DNA of 64,000 nt. Origin: CAIVAT01 sp037128705. Its GTDB lineage: Bacteria; Bacteroidota; Bacteroidia; Bacteroidales; FEN-979. The stretch is taken from assembly GCA_037128705.1 (NCBI GenBank), contig JBAXVX010000005.1, positions 100,531 through 164,530 of the forward strand, in the 5' to 3' direction. The notes beneath the pieces are model-generated. The model was not told the DNA's origin. It ran no database searches and saw nothing but the letters and a program-made list of their open reading frames with translations. Position numbers and translations under genes: made by a program. Positions 25,934 through 35,160 of the stretch are shown in pieces. Position 1 is the first letter of the stretch, and every line of letters begins with the position of its first letter.

Positions 25934-27543
25934 AAAAAATCCTGATTTTATTTTTGCTTGTTTCTTCAGGACCGATGGCCCGGTCCCAGAAAATCATGCA
26001 TTCGGCCGCCAAAAACATCACCGTTCTAATCGGTGGCAGGCCAACCGACTGGAAGATCTCACCTGAAGAAAATCCCGACAGGCTGAAAGTATATTGTTCC
26101 CGGGAAAAAAATGAGGTTATATTCCGGACCGATATGGACACAGCTGCATTTCAGGTATCAAAAAATGATACGATAAAATTCAGCATTGTGCTCAATTCAA
26201 AGGACACGGCCCATACCGAGATCATTGGCATCAGGGATTTTCCCGATAAAATAACCCGGGAGGAAAAACTATACTGGTTCAGCCAGGTGTGGTCTGAAAC
26301 AAAATACAATTTTGTGAACATCGACCGGCTGGGGTTCAATCTGGACAGTCTCTACAGATTCTATATTCCGCAAGTAACCGCAACCAGGAATGACTACGAG
26401 TATTACCGGCTTTTACAAAAGTTTATGGCATCCCTGCATGACGGGCACACACAGGTTGGTTCCAACGGGCAATTTTACAGGTACACGGATTACATCCCGG
26501 TTTCTCTTAAAGACTTTGACCATAAAGTTTACATTACGGCGGTTCGTCAGATGCCGGGGCAGGATTCAACCTGGGTAGGTGCAGAAATAACAGAAATAGA
26601 CCATCTTCCTACAATACAATATCTTGAAAGGGATATCTTCCCCTATATTTCCGCCTCCACCGAACAGCATATGTGGATGCAGGCGATTTATGATATCCAG
26701 AGTGATTTCAAAGACCATCCCTTCAGGGCTACGATAAAAAAACGCGATGGTACAATTGTAAACATTGAGCTTCAGCGGAACGGGGAGGAGATTCGCACAA
26801 AGAATGACCGGAACTGGGGCACGGTCCCTGAGTATTCGAGAAACGTGGTCGATTTCAAATGGATGGACAACCAGGTTGCCTTCGTGAGCTTTAACCGGTT
26901 TATGCCGGAAAAAGAGGCCATGGAAGAATTTGACAGGATTGCCAAGGAGCTGTATAATGCAAAGGGACTGATCATCGACCTCCGGAAAAACGGAGGCGGT
27001 TCAACAGAGGTTGCATGGCATCTGCAGAGATACCTGACTCAAGGGAACTTTTTCCTGAATTATGGATGGGAAACGAGAATCAACGACGGGGTAAAGAAGG
27101 CCAATGGGAACTGGCAGGAGGAATACAAAGATTACTTTTTAAATAAAGCCTATCGTTTTGAGAAGCCTGATACAGTCCCTGTTCCTGACACACTCAGGAG
27201 AATAACATGTCCGGTGATAATCCTGATTGGCCGGTATACCTTTTCAGCTGCAGAAGATTTTCTGGTTAACCTGTACGAAGTTCCGGGACGGCCCCGCTTT
27301 GTAGGGGAAGAAACAGGGGGTTCGACCGGCTCTCCCCTTGTTATAAATGGTCTGCCAGGCGGAGGATATGCACGGATCTGCACCCGGCGGATCTGTTTTC
27401 CCATAAGCGGCAAGCGGTTTGTGAACACCGGGATCAAGCCCGACATTGAAGTGAAACAAACCATGGATGATTACCTCCGCGGGAGGGATGCGGTTCTTGA
27501 CCGGGCAGTCATGGAAATATCAACCACCCCGGTTACCAGGTAA
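25930..27543 (+). CDS. S41-family (C-terminal processing) peptidase
   Basis: 537-residue exported serine peptidase (signal peptide MKKILILFLLVSSGPMARSQ). The nucleophile is seen as S439 in RYTFSAAEDF, followed by EETGGSTGSP, the pattern of S41 enzymes. The preceding catalytic core has LIIDLRKNGGGST. An N-terminal helical domain (MASLHDGHTQV, about 157-168) belongs to the same family and stands in for the PDZ-lid arrangement of tricorn-like members. ATGA overlap with yfhO implies translational coupling. Substrate proteins are unknown. Confidence 0.88.
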   Translation: MKKILILFLLVSSGPMARSQKIMHSAAKNITVLIGGRPTDWKISPEENPDRLKVYCSREKNEVIFRTDMDTAAFQVSKNDTIKFSIVLNSKDTAHTEIIGIRDFPDKITREEKLYWFSQVWSETKYNFVNIDRLGFNLDSLYRFYIPQVTATRNDYEYYRLLQKFMASLHDGHTQVGSNGQFYRYTDYIPVSLKDFDHKVYITAVRQMPGQDSTWVGAEITEIDHLPTIQYLERDIFPYISASTEQHMWMQAIYDIQSDFKDHPFRATIKKRDGTIVNIELQRNGEEIRTKNDRNWGTVPEYSRNVVDFKWMDNQVAFVSFNRFMPEKEAMEEFDRIAKELYNAKGLIIDLRKNGGGSTEVAWHLQRYLTQGNFFLNYGWETRINDGVKKANGNWQEEYKDYFLNKAYRFEKPDTVPVPDTLRRITCPVIILIGRYTFSAAEDFLVNLYEVPGRPRFVGEETGGSTGSPLVINGLPGGGYARICTRRICFPISGKRFVNTGIKPDIEVKQTMDDYLRGRDAVLDRAVMEISTTPVTR

Positions 27544-27633
27544 ACAAGCTATACCGCAGAGATAAACGATTTTCGTTTTTCCTATCATGAAGCAGCAGAA
27601 ATGTAAACGGAATAAAATGTCGTGAATATTTTT

Positions 27634-27641
27634 TAAATTTG
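27634..27641 (+). promoter_or_regulatory. Bacteroidota -7 box (TAAATTTG)
   Basis: Exact match 64 bases before the YCF48-like gene, in a 162-base intergenic region. Confidence 0.5.
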
Positions 27642-27705
27642 ATCACCGTTATTCCAATTCCTCAACATTGGGACCTATTCGGATATTCCTGAAATAAAAC
27701 AGACC

Positions 27706-28923
27706 ATGAAAAATCTTTACATTTTAATTGTTTCATTGTTCGTTTTCGGCGTTGCAAACGGACAGGACTGGACACAACAGCAATCTGGAACAGGAAGTTA
27801 TTTATACGCGGTTTCCTTTGCCAATACCGATATCGGTTATGTTGCCGGCAGCGAGGGGACCATTTTGAAGACCATTGACGGAGGTGCACATTGGACATTT
27901 CAGAATTCAGATGTTGCCTATTCACTGAAGTCGGTTTTTTTTACTGACGCAAATACGGGATACGCAGCAGGGGGAGGTAGCACAGGCGGTAAAATTTTAA
28001 AAACCACCAACGGAGGAGCGCTCTGGACAGGTCAGTTCGCCGGGACAACAAATTATTTGAATTCGGTCTTCTTTACTGATTCAAATACCGGATATGCAGT
28101 CGGGGAGTATGGCACCATCATGAAGACCACCGACGGAGGAAATCTTTGGAGCAGCCGACCTTCGGGAACCTTCTCTTCCCTTTATTCCGTTTATTTTACC
28201 GATGCCAATACCGGCTATGCAGTCGGCGGCGGAGACATCATCCTCAAAACCGTGAATGGAGGCACCGAGTGGATCATTCAGCATGAGGGCAGCACCGGCG
28301 GAGTATTATTTTCCGTCTATTTTCCGCAGGAAAACGTAGGTTATGCGGTGGGTGAAAGCATAAATCCGATGCATGGAACCATACTGAAGACCATCAATGG
28401 AGGAGCAGAATGGACAAGCCTGGAGTCGGGAACCGGAAATTCCCTGCAATCGGTATTTTTCACCGATGTCAATACTGGTTATGCCGTGGGCGGGTTTGGA
28501 GATGGCATAATTCTGAAAACCACGGATGGCGGAACCAGCTGGGTAGGTTTGACTTCGGGGACATCAAAAGCGTTGTATGCTGTTTATTTCCCGAAGGCCG
28601 ATACAGGTTACGCTGTTGGCGAAAACGGCACCATCCTCAAGACCATCAATGGCGGAGGTGTGGGAATCGATGAAACTTCAGCTGATCCGACCCATTTCAA
28701 AATTTATCCCAACCCGGCAAGTGAGTCGATCAGCATAGAGTCGGCTCTTAATTCATGGATAACAAGGTTTACATTAACAGATCTGCAGGGCCGTGTCTTA
28801 AAGGAAATGGAGATTACGGGTCTTAAAACACAGATTGATATCCGGGATCTTCCATCGGGGATCTATTTCCTCAGGGTTAAAAATGTGAAAATGGCCGAAA
28901 CTTTAAAACTGTTCAAAAGATAA
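27706..28923 (+). CDS. Secreted YCF48-like propeller with T9SS sorting domain
   Basis: 405-residue secreted protein. After a signal peptide (ending VANGQ, about residue 20) come seven repeats of about 45 residues built on xNTGYAVGxxGTILKTxxGGxxW, the YCF48/photosystem II stability-factor-like motif. Seven copies fit a seven-bladed propeller. The C-terminal 75 or so residues (YPNPASESISIES...LPSGIYFLRV...TLKLFKR) are a type A T9SS sorting domain. In Bacteroidota such proteins are not linked to photosynthesis; they are surface or secreted proteins of mostly unknown role. Its stop is followed after a single base by the ICMT-like gene. Confidence 0.88.
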   Translation: MKNLYILIVSLFVFGVANGQDWTQQQSGTGSYLYAVSFANTDIGYVAGSEGTILKTIDGGAHWTFQNSDVAYSLKSVFFTDANTGYAAGGGSTGGKILKTTNGGALWTGQFAGTTNYLNSVFFTDSNTGYAVGEYGTIMKTTDGGNLWSSRPSGTFSSLYSVYFTDANTGYAVGGGDIILKTVNGGTEWIIQHEGSTGGVLFSVYFPQENVGYAVGESINPMHGTILKTINGGAEWTSLESGTGNSLQSVFFTDVNTGYAVGGFGDGIILKTTDGGTSWVGLTSGTSKALYAVYFPKADTGYAVGENGTILKTINGGGVGIDETSADPTHFKIYPNPASESISIESALNSWITRFTLTDLQGRVLKEMEITGLKTQIDIRDLPSGIYFLRVKNVKMAETLKLFKR

Positions 28924-28924
28924 A

Positions 28925-29353
28925 ATGAAAAACAACCTGCTAAACTACCTGACCCTGATCATTGCCCTTGTTTTCTCCCCGTTGTTGATCCTGTGGTATT
29001 TCTCGACCGGGCCTGAGTTAACCATTTACACCTATCTCGGGATCCTCCTGATGATACCCTCGCTGGTTTTATTTACCATAGCCCGCATCCAGCTGGGAAG
29101 TTCATTTCAGATATCCGCAGCTGCGAATAAGCTGGTAACCGGCGGACTTTATAAGAAGTTACGACATCCCATTTATTATTTCGGATTGGCATTTCTGGTC
29201 GGTGTGATTGTTTTTATTCATAATTTCTATCTGCTGATTCTCTGGTGTGGTTTGATATTGCTGCAAAGGAAAAGAATCAGGAACGAGGAACGGGTCCTGG
29301 AAGAAAAATTCGGGGATGAATATGTAAAATATAAAAAGGGCACCTGGTTTTAA
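28925..29353 (+). CDS. Isoprenylcysteine carboxyl methyltransferase (ICMT)-like membrane protein
   Basis: 142-residue membrane protein of the ICMT/phospholipid methyltransferase-like family. It has two N-terminal membrane segments (about 8-28, 36-54), the signature LVTGGLYKKLRHPIYY (about 74-89), two more hydrophobic segments, and a C-terminal RNEERVLEEKFGDEYVKYKK motif with the Glu pair seen in the family. Bacterial members methylate unknown small or lipid acceptors with S-adenosylmethionine. It starts 1 base after the stop of the YCF48-like gene, so it is probably co-transcribed. Confidence 0.82.
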   Translation: MKNNLLNYLTLIIALVFSPLLILWYFSTGPELTIYTYLGILLMIPSLVLFTIARIQLGSSFQISAAANKLVTGGLYKKLRHPIYYFGLAFLVGVIVFIHNFYLLILWCGLILLQRKRIRNEERVLEEKFGDEYVKYKKGTWF

Positions 29354-29398
29354 GACTTCCAGGAAAGTAACAATTGAATCTTACTAAAATTCCACGCG

Positions 29399-29881
29399 AT
29401 GATCGTAAAGATAATGGACATCCTCAGAATGGTGATTGTTTTCCTGGCCTTCTATTTTGGATACAACATCGGTTTTGAACAGGGCTTTTATGACCCGGTT
29501 GCCCAGCTGCATTTTATGATCCCTTTGATCATTGTAGCCATTTCAGGCCTGTCGGGCATTGAGGGGTTGTTTTTTGCCAGGGAATCAGCCGAAGCGAAGG
29601 GGTTCGAGGTCGGCAGCAACTACCAGACTCAGTCGGCGATTGCTTTGCTGTCCTATGCGGTCATCGCGGTTCTGATCTGGTTTATCAAATGGGGCATCAA
29701 AGCCGAGCTGACCATATTTATGACCTTTATCTTTTTTTTCTTTTTTTCAGCATTGAACCATGCGGTGGATGCGATCAAACGGAAAAACTACAAATGGCAG
29801 AATATAAACCGCCCTTTTCTCCTGCTGCTCCTGATTGCCGGGATGATCTATCCGTTTGTGATGGCGTTGAAAAGTCTGTAG
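29399..29881 (+). CDS. Hypothetical membrane protein with about five membrane segments
   Basis: 160 residues with hydrophobic stretches at about 6-22, 40-54, 80-98, 103-122 and 138-156. An acidic loop (EGLFFARESAEAKG) joins the second and third. I do not recognise a family. An ATG five codons downstream (29414) is an alternative start. Four bases separate its stop from the DUF1697 gene, so the run 27706-30425 may be one transcript. Confidence 0.65.
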   Translation: MIVKIMDILRMVIVFLAFYFGYNIGFEQGFYDPVAQLHFMIPLIIVAISGLSGIEGLFFARESAEAKGFEVGSNYQTQSAIALLSYAVIAVLIWFIKWGIKAELTIFMTFIFFFFFSALNHAVDAIKRKNYKWQNINRPFLLLLLIAGMIYPFVMALKSL

Positions 29882-29885
29882 CTTC

Positions 29886-30425
29886 ATGAAAACCTACATT
29901 TCCATTTTACGCGGCATCAATGTTAGCGGCCAGAAACTGATAAAAATGAAATCCCTGCAGGAAATGTACGTAGGTCTGGATTTCAGGAATGTGAGAACCT
30001 ACATCCAAAGCGGGAATGTCGTTTTCGAAAGCAACGCTCCGGAAGCCGGAAACCTGGAGAAAACCATCTCGGCAGCGATCCTGAAAACCTTCGGCTTTGA
30101 GGTTCCTGTAATTGTTCTTGGGAAGGAGGAACTGAGAAGCATCTCGGAACACAATCCATTCATCCGCCAAAGGGGAGAAGATATCGCCCGTCTTCATGTT
30201 ACCATTTTATCCGCTGAGCCGGAACATTCCCTTACTGAAACCATTGGGCACGATGAATATTTGCCTGATGAGTTTTATATCAGCGGCAGATCAATTTACC
30301 TGTTCTGCCCCAACGGGTATGGGAACACAAAACTCAGCAATACCTTTTATGAGAAAAAGCTGAAGGTGATGGCAACGACCAGGAACTGGAAAACCGTGCT
30401 TGAACTGGTGAAGATCAGTGAATGA
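29886..30425 (+). CDS. DUF1697 domain protein
   Basis: 179-residue cytoplasmic protein matching DUF1697: MKTYISILRGINVSGQ at the N-terminus, FRNVRTYIQSGNVVFES (about 33-49), and a C-terminal TTRNWKTVLELVKI. No enzymatic activity is established for the family. The C-terminal Arg-Asn-Trp element is conserved in it. It is the last gene of a same-strand run and faces the lipoprotein gene at 30516. Confidence 0.85.
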   Translation: MKTYISILRGINVSGQKLIKMKSLQEMYVGLDFRNVRTYIQSGNVVFESNAPEAGNLEKTISAAILKTFGFEVPVIVLGKEELRSISEHNPFIRQRGEDIARLHVTILSAEPEHSLTETIGHDEYLPDEFYISGRSIYLFCPNGYGNTKLSNTFYEKKLKVMATTRNWKTVLELVKISE

Positions 30426-30515
30426 AACAATCGAATCTTTTCGACTTGAAAAATAAAAATCGTCAGACTGAAATCGATGCAAGCTACCTCTACCAGGTAC
30501 TTTCAACCCGACCTG

Positions 30516-31487
30516 TTACTGTGTTTGTCCCGCCACGATTTTCCTGTTGAGACTCTTGTTAATGGCAAATCCTTTTATGGTCCATTGGAATTCAGTTTGG
30601 TTTAAACTCATCAGGATCCAGCCATAGATATAACCGGAGCCCTTTTTCATTCTGAATCCAAAATAATTATCTCCATTGGTACACTCCTCATTACAACTCC
30701 AGGATTTCCAGTAAACCCTCACCGTTTCTGCATGGTCAGAATACATAAGCATATCCGAAACAGGTTGTTCAGGGGGGATTACGTCGGCACAATGGCCGAT
30801 CAGATTATTAACCGCCACGGAATTTGTTGCGCCAAGCGCTGAAATGTCGGAATAACGCATGAAATTCATGCAGGGCATGCCGGCACTGTGAAATTCGTAC
30901 CAGGTTTGGCTGTTAACCCTGAAATCAAAGGTTCCGTCATTGTCAGCGTCAATATCATAATGGGCCGATGAGTCCCATGGCACAGGTTGCCTGCAGTCGT
31001 ACTGAAGGTTCGGAGGGTCCCAGGTTCTCACGGGTCTAATAAGGATTTCAGGGTTGATCTCTGTATAAACAATCGAATCAGGAATCAGTCTTGTAAACGA
31101 GACGGTATCTCCGTATGCGGTTCCGGCGCTGTTGGTGGCATAGGCCCTGACATAGTAGGTCGTATTCGAATCGAGACCGGTGATAAAACTGGTATAGCTG
31201 CCTGTCCCGGTGCCATCAATGGTTTTATAGTCGAGGATCGTTGGCGTTTGGCCTGTTCTCCAGCAGATTCCGCGGCCTGTAACCGGGGCTCCCCCGTCGG
31301 TAGTGACCTCTCCCCCGCAGCTGGCCGTTGTGGTAGTTATTTCAGTGACCTGACTGGTGGTAACAGTTGGTAAAACAGGATCGGGAAGGGTGACCGGCTC
31401 CTTTTTTTTGCAGCCTTCCCCGGAAAGCAGGAATAATACTGCGATAACACCTAAAGAAAGCCCCAGTAGCTTCTTGACTGGAATCAT
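30516..31487 (-). CDS. Exported fibronectin-III-like protein, possible lipoprotein
   Basis: 323 residues with an N-terminal signal (MIPVKKLLGLSLGVIAVLFLLSGEGC). Cys26 followed by KKKE looks like a lipidation site, although the residues before it (GEG) depart from the usual lipobox. Residues 35-130 resemble a fibronectin type III-like module (TTTASCGGEVTTDGGAPVTGRGICW, GSYTSFITGLDSNTTYYVRAYATNSAGTAYGD) common in Bacteroidota surface proteins. The remaining 190 residues are unrecognised, Tyr/Trp-rich and contain an Asp-rich turn (DIDADNDGTFDF) that could bind calcium. It has its own promoter box. Confidence 0.75.
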   Translation of the reverse strand: MIPVKKLLGLSLGVIAVLFLLSGEGCKKKEPVTLPDPVLPTVTTSQVTEITTTTASCGGEVTTDGGAPVTGRGICWRTGQTPTILDYKTIDGTGTGSYTSFITGLDSNTTYYVRAYATNSAGTAYGDTVSFTRLIPDSIVYTEINPEILIRPVRTWDPPNLQYDCRQPVPWDSSAHYDIDADNDGTFDFRVNSQTWYEFHSAGMPCMNFMRYSDISALGATNSVAVNNLIGHCADVIPPEQPVSDMLMYSDHAETVRVYWKSWSCNEECTNGDNYFGFRMKKGSGYIYGWILMSLNQTEFQWTIKGFAINKSLNRKIVAGQTQ

Positions 31488-31506
31488 TGCAATGAGGATT
31501 GTAATT

Positions 31507-31514
31507 CAAAGATA
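31507..31514 (-). promoter_or_regulatory. Bacteroidota -7 box (TATCTTTG)
   Basis: Exact match 19 bases before the fibronectin-III-like gene and after the patatin gene stop. Confidence 0.55.
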
Positions 31515-31553
31515 ATTAAAAAAATTCGCACTGGCAGAGTTTCCTGCATAAAA

Positions 31554-33803
31554 TTAAAACCAATATCCCAGGTTCAGAAACAGCATCAGGCCCGGATTCA
31601 GGTTGGAGCTCATGAGCGATAGTTCCAATGGTCCGATGAAACTGTCGTACCCGGCTGTAACGCCATAGCCGAAGAGGAAATTGCGGCCGGTAAAAAGCTG
31701 ATCAAATTTAGATTCATTGCCCCCCGCATCGGCACGAAGGGTCAGGTATAATTTATTGTAAACATTGCATTGAAGCTTCAACCGGCCAACCAGGGCGTAG
31801 GAGCCGAATTCCTGGATGAAATGCAGCCCGGTGAAGGGAACGATGGATTCAATATAATTGTCGGGCGCCAGTCCCCCCAGCCCGAACAGGTGCTGAATGG
31901 GAGGTTTTCCGGTATAATTGAGCGTGGCACCGGCGAATATTCCCGGCTGTAAAACAAACCGGCGCGATAACCGGAAGTTCTGGTCAAATTTCAGGCTGAT
32001 GATGGCTGAATTTGTAAACAGTTGCTGTGACCAGTTCTGCGAAAAGGGCATGACATATTCAGCCTTCAGGACCGCCTTGATGCCGGATGTAGGATAGCAG
32101 ACTTTGTCGCGGGTATCGGCATTCAGGTATACAAAAACACTCCCGTAACTCGAAAAATTTGCAAAGGGAAGATAGCTGCTGTCGATCACGATATCCTGCC
32201 TGAACCGGAAATATTCATAATCAAATCCTGCTTTCAGATTGACCATGTTCCGGAAGTTGTAGTTGAAATAGAGCGAGGCTTTGTAGTTTGTTAAATTAAA
32301 AAGGTTGGTCTTGCTCTCTTTATCATAGGTGTCAACCTGAAAAGTATAGAATTCACCACTAACCCCAAGCGCCGCTTTTCCACCCAGCCCGAGCATATAG
32401 ATTGCCCTGATCCGTGGATTTACCGCAACATTCAGCTCGGCGAACAGTTTGGAATTGTTTCCGAGCACGTTGCGGAATGTTCCGCCCAGGGTTAAGATAA
32501 TTCCGTAATCGGTGTCGTAATGCACGCCAGCCGAAACCTCCCCCGGACCTCCCTCCACCGCATTGATCACCAGGTTTGTTTTGCCCTCCTTGTATTCCAT
32601 TTCATACGAAACCCGTTTAAAATACCCCGAGCCGTAGGTAAGCCGGATATCCTTCTGCAACTCATCCATCGACACCTTCCTGTGCAGGTAGCTTCCAAAG
32701 ATGCTCTTGAAATAACTGTCCCGCATTTTTTTATTCCCGCGAACGATCAGGCTGTCGACCTTGAAGGAGGTCACCGGAGTGGTATTGTAACTTTTCAACG
32801 GCTTGAATTCGATGGCATTCAGGGAGTCAGCAAGGGCTTTGATCTCTTTAAAGTGTGCGCGTGCGACCCGTTCACCAACCGCCATGATGGAGTCATATTT
32901 CTCGAAATCCATCATCCCGTAATTCAGCTTGATCCGAACCTTAAGATCGGTAAGACTGTCCCCAATCTCATTGGCGCGGATCCTTGCAAATGATGTGATC
33001 TGGTCGAGAATGGCGGGAATGGAAGAAAGTTCTTCCCGGGTTTTTGAAAGACCCGACTGAACGTCGCCCCCGATAATGATCTGGGCACCCATCTCTTTTA
33101 CCTGTTTTACCGGGTAGTTGTTCACCACCCCGCCATCAACAAGGTAATAACCCATATAATCGGTCGGTTCGAAATAACCCGGAATTGACATGCTGGAGCG
33201 AATGGCCATGGGCAGGTAGCCTTTGTTCAGGACGACGGCCTCCCCGGTAAAAAGGTTTGTGCCGATGCACAAAAAGGGAGTCTGAAGGTCATTGAAATCG
33301 TTGATTTTATAGGCAGGTGAAAAAAACCTGTCGAGAAGCAGGTTGATCTCCTGTCCCTGGTACATGGAGCTGAGACCAAATTTTTTGTTTTTCAGCGGGA
33401 GACTTACAACAGTTTTCTCCCCGATCACCTTTTCTTCATAAGCAACATATTTCCGATCGGTAACGTCCTTGAGGAGATCATTCCAGTTCTGACTCCTGAT
33501 CAGTTTGGCAATGGTGTCGGGATGATATCCAATGGCATATAACCCGCCGATGATGCTGCCGATGCTCGATCCGCCGATGTAATCGATTCGCAGGCCCGCC
33601 TCCTGGATCACCCTGAGCAACCCGACATAGGCAAAACCTTTGGCGCCCCCGCCACTGAGTACAAGTCCTACCGATGGCCGTTTACGCAGGGTGTCAGGAA
33701 GCGACGGACCGGCCAGGACTGACACTGCGAACATGAAAAGGAGCAGTGGAATAAGCGTCGAAATGACACCAATACGCCGGGACAGCGGGGAAAGATCTTT
33801 CAT
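31554..33803 (-). CDS. Patatin-like phospholipase fused to POTRA and Omp85 barrel
   Basis: 749-residue outer-membrane protein of the PlpD type. After a signal peptide (to about residue 31) comes a patatin lipase domain: oxyanion loop SGGGAKG (50-56), nucleophile S80 in GGSSIGS and catalytic D223 in DGGVVNNYPV. A POTRA-like region follows (about 345-420; VDSLIVRGNKKMRDSYF), then a 16-strand Omp85-like barrel ending NLGYWF with the C-terminal Phe. The barrel should place or secrete the lipase domain across the outer membrane. The length fits the family. Candidate substrates are membrane phospholipids. Confidence 0.9.
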   Translation of the reverse strand: MKDLSPLSRRIGVISTLIPLLLFMFAVSVLAGPSLPDTLRKRPSVGLVLSGGGAKGFAYVGLLRVIQEAGLRIDYIGGSSIGSIIGGLYAIGYHPDTIAKLIRSQNWNDLLKDVTDRKYVAYEEKVIGEKTVVSLPLKNKKFGLSSMYQGQEINLLLDRFFSPAYKINDFNDLQTPFLCIGTNLFTGEAVVLNKGYLPMAIRSSMSIPGYFEPTDYMGYYLVDGGVVNNYPVKQVKEMGAQIIIGGDVQSGLSKTREELSSIPAILDQITSFARIRANEIGDSLTDLKVRIKLNYGMMDFEKYDSIMAVGERVARAHFKEIKALADSLNAIEFKPLKSYNTTPVTSFKVDSLIVRGNKKMRDSYFKSIFGSYLHRKVSMDELQKDIRLTYGSGYFKRVSYEMEYKEGKTNLVINAVEGGPGEVSAGVHYDTDYGIILTLGGTFRNVLGNNSKLFAELNVAVNPRIRAIYMLGLGGKAALGVSGEFYTFQVDTYDKESKTNLFNLTNYKASLYFNYNFRNMVNLKAGFDYEYFRFRQDIVIDSSYLPFANFSSYGSVFVYLNADTRDKVCYPTSGIKAVLKAEYVMPFSQNWSQQLFTNSAIISLKFDQNFRLSRRFVLQPGIFAGATLNYTGKPPIQHLFGLGGLAPDNYIESIVPFTGLHFIQEFGSYALVGRLKLQCNVYNKLYLTLRADAGGNESKFDQLFTGRNFLFGYGVTAGYDSFIGPLELSLMSSNLNPGLMLFLNLGYWF

Positions 33804-33848
33804 CGGGTTAAATTTGAGGTGAATATAATCAATTCTTTAAAAATCCAT

Positions 33849-33856
33849 TAGCTTTG
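33849..33856 (+). promoter_or_regulatory. Bacteroidota -7 box (TAGCTTTG)
   Basis: Exact match 54 bases before the methyltransferase gene. Confidence 0.5.
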
Positions 33857-33910
33857 TTATGAATCTGAATCCGGACTTTTAATTTCACCCGTTCCTGTAT
33901 AGAAAACATC

Positions 33911-35098
33911 ATGGTAAATCAGCAATTCAACCTTTTCATTGAAAAAATCCAATCCCTGATCAGCAGCAAGGAACTGATCAAACTGGTGATCAGCAGCCAG
34001 CGTGATCATTCCTCCGACCTGAAAAGTATCGTCATGACCATCATTGAAATTAAAAAAGGGGCCAGGCTGAATTTCGTGTATCGATATAAAACAAAGGATA
34101 CCACGAAGAATTATGATCCCGGAGAGGCCTTGATCCTGATCAGGAAATCACTGGAGGATGACTTTTTAAATGCCGACCTGTTCTCTGAAAAGGAGACCCT
34201 GCGTTTGCTGATTACTGACCGGGGAAAGGTGAAAATAAGGTCAAACCAGCCTGCAATGAAACAGCTTGCTGATTTCAGCCACGACCGCCGGAAGGAACGG
34301 GTTATTGCTACGGAAAACAACATCTATCTCCGCGAACTGGGAATCCTGAATTCTAATTTTGAACTGAGGAAGGAGATGACCGACAAGTATCTCCAGGTGA
34401 ACCGTTACATCGAACTGCTGGAACCCTTTATCAGGGAACTCGATTTGCCCGTTGGTTTTCATGTGGCCGATATGGGATCGGGAAAGGGTTACCTCACCTT
34501 TGCCCTCTACGATTATCTGACCGCTGCTCTTGGAAAAACACCGGTGATGACCGGCGTGGAATCAAGGAAAGAGCTTGTGAAAATCTGCAACGACATTGCC
34601 GGGAAGGCTGCCTTTACCCATCTGAAATTCATCACGGGAAACATCGGGGAGGCCGAACTGGCGAAAATTGACATTCTCATAGCGTTACATGCCTGTGATA
34701 CTGCCACGGATGACGCTATTTTCAGGGGGATTAACTCCGGAGCATCCCTGATAGTCTGCGCTCCATGCTGCCACAAGCAGATCCGGAAGGAACTGGATGT
34801 TAAAAACGAACTGAAGGGAATCCTGAAACATGGCATTCTTGAAGAGCGCCAGGCCGAAATCATTACGGATGGCCTGCGCGCCCTGGTCATGGAGGCCCAC
34901 GGGTATAAAACAAAGGTATTTGAATTTATATCCACAGAACATACGCCGAAAAATGTGATGATCGTGGGCCTGAAAATCCCCGGGAAACCTGCCGTCATGA
35001 AAAAGGGCCTTGAGCAGATCCGGGCGATCAAGGAGTTGTTCGGGATAAAGATGCATTATCTGGAGGAGTTGTTCGTGACGCATGACGTAAAAGCGTGA
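33911..35098 (+). CDS. Class I SAM-dependent methyltransferase (Methyltransf_32-like)
   Basis: 395-residue cytoplasmic enzyme. The SAM-binding loop is VADMGSGKGYLTFAL (about 185-199), with an acidic GVESRKEL segment ending the second strand, ALHACDTATDDAI (about 258-270) and the distinctive CAPCCHKQIRKEL (about 280-292) that groups it with RNA-cytosine- or tRNA-type methyltransferases of the Methyltransf_32 group. The N-terminal 180 residues are a separate, less conserved domain. The last seven residues (VTHDVKA) and the stop codon are encoded by a heptamer repeat (35075-35120), so the original C-terminus may have been replaced. The acceptor is unknown. Confidence 0.82.
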   Translation: MVNQQFNLFIEKIQSLISSKELIKLVISSQRDHSSDLKSIVMTIIEIKKGARLNFVYRYKTKDTTKNYDPGEALILIRKSLEDDFLNADLFSEKETLRLLITDRGKVKIRSNQPAMKQLADFSHDRRKERVIATENNIYLRELGILNSNFELRKEMTDKYLQVNRYIELLEPFIRELDLPVGFHVADMGSGKGYLTFALYDYLTAALGKTPVMTGVESRKELVKICNDIAGKAAFTHLKFITGNIGEAELAKIDILIALHACDTATDDAIFRGINSGASLIVCAPCCHKQIRKELDVKNELKGILKHGILEERQAEIITDGLRALVMEAHGYKTKVFEFISTEHTPKNVMIVGLKIPGKPAVMKKGLEQIRAIKELFGIKMHYLEELFVTHDVKA

Positions 35099-35120
35099 CA
35101 AGTGACGCGTGACGCGTGAC
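35075..35120 (+). repeat. GTGACGC heptamer repeat spanning a gene end
   Basis: Imperfect 7-8-base tandem repeat (GTGACGC, ATGACGT, GTGACAA variants). It starts inside the methyltransferase gene, supplies its TGA stop and runs towards the amidase gene. A 19-base core at its end recurs in inverse orientation at 59371-59390. Confidence 0.85.
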
Positions 35121-35160
35121 CAAAGTGTTTAATTTTAATAGAAACTTTAATTTTACTGCG

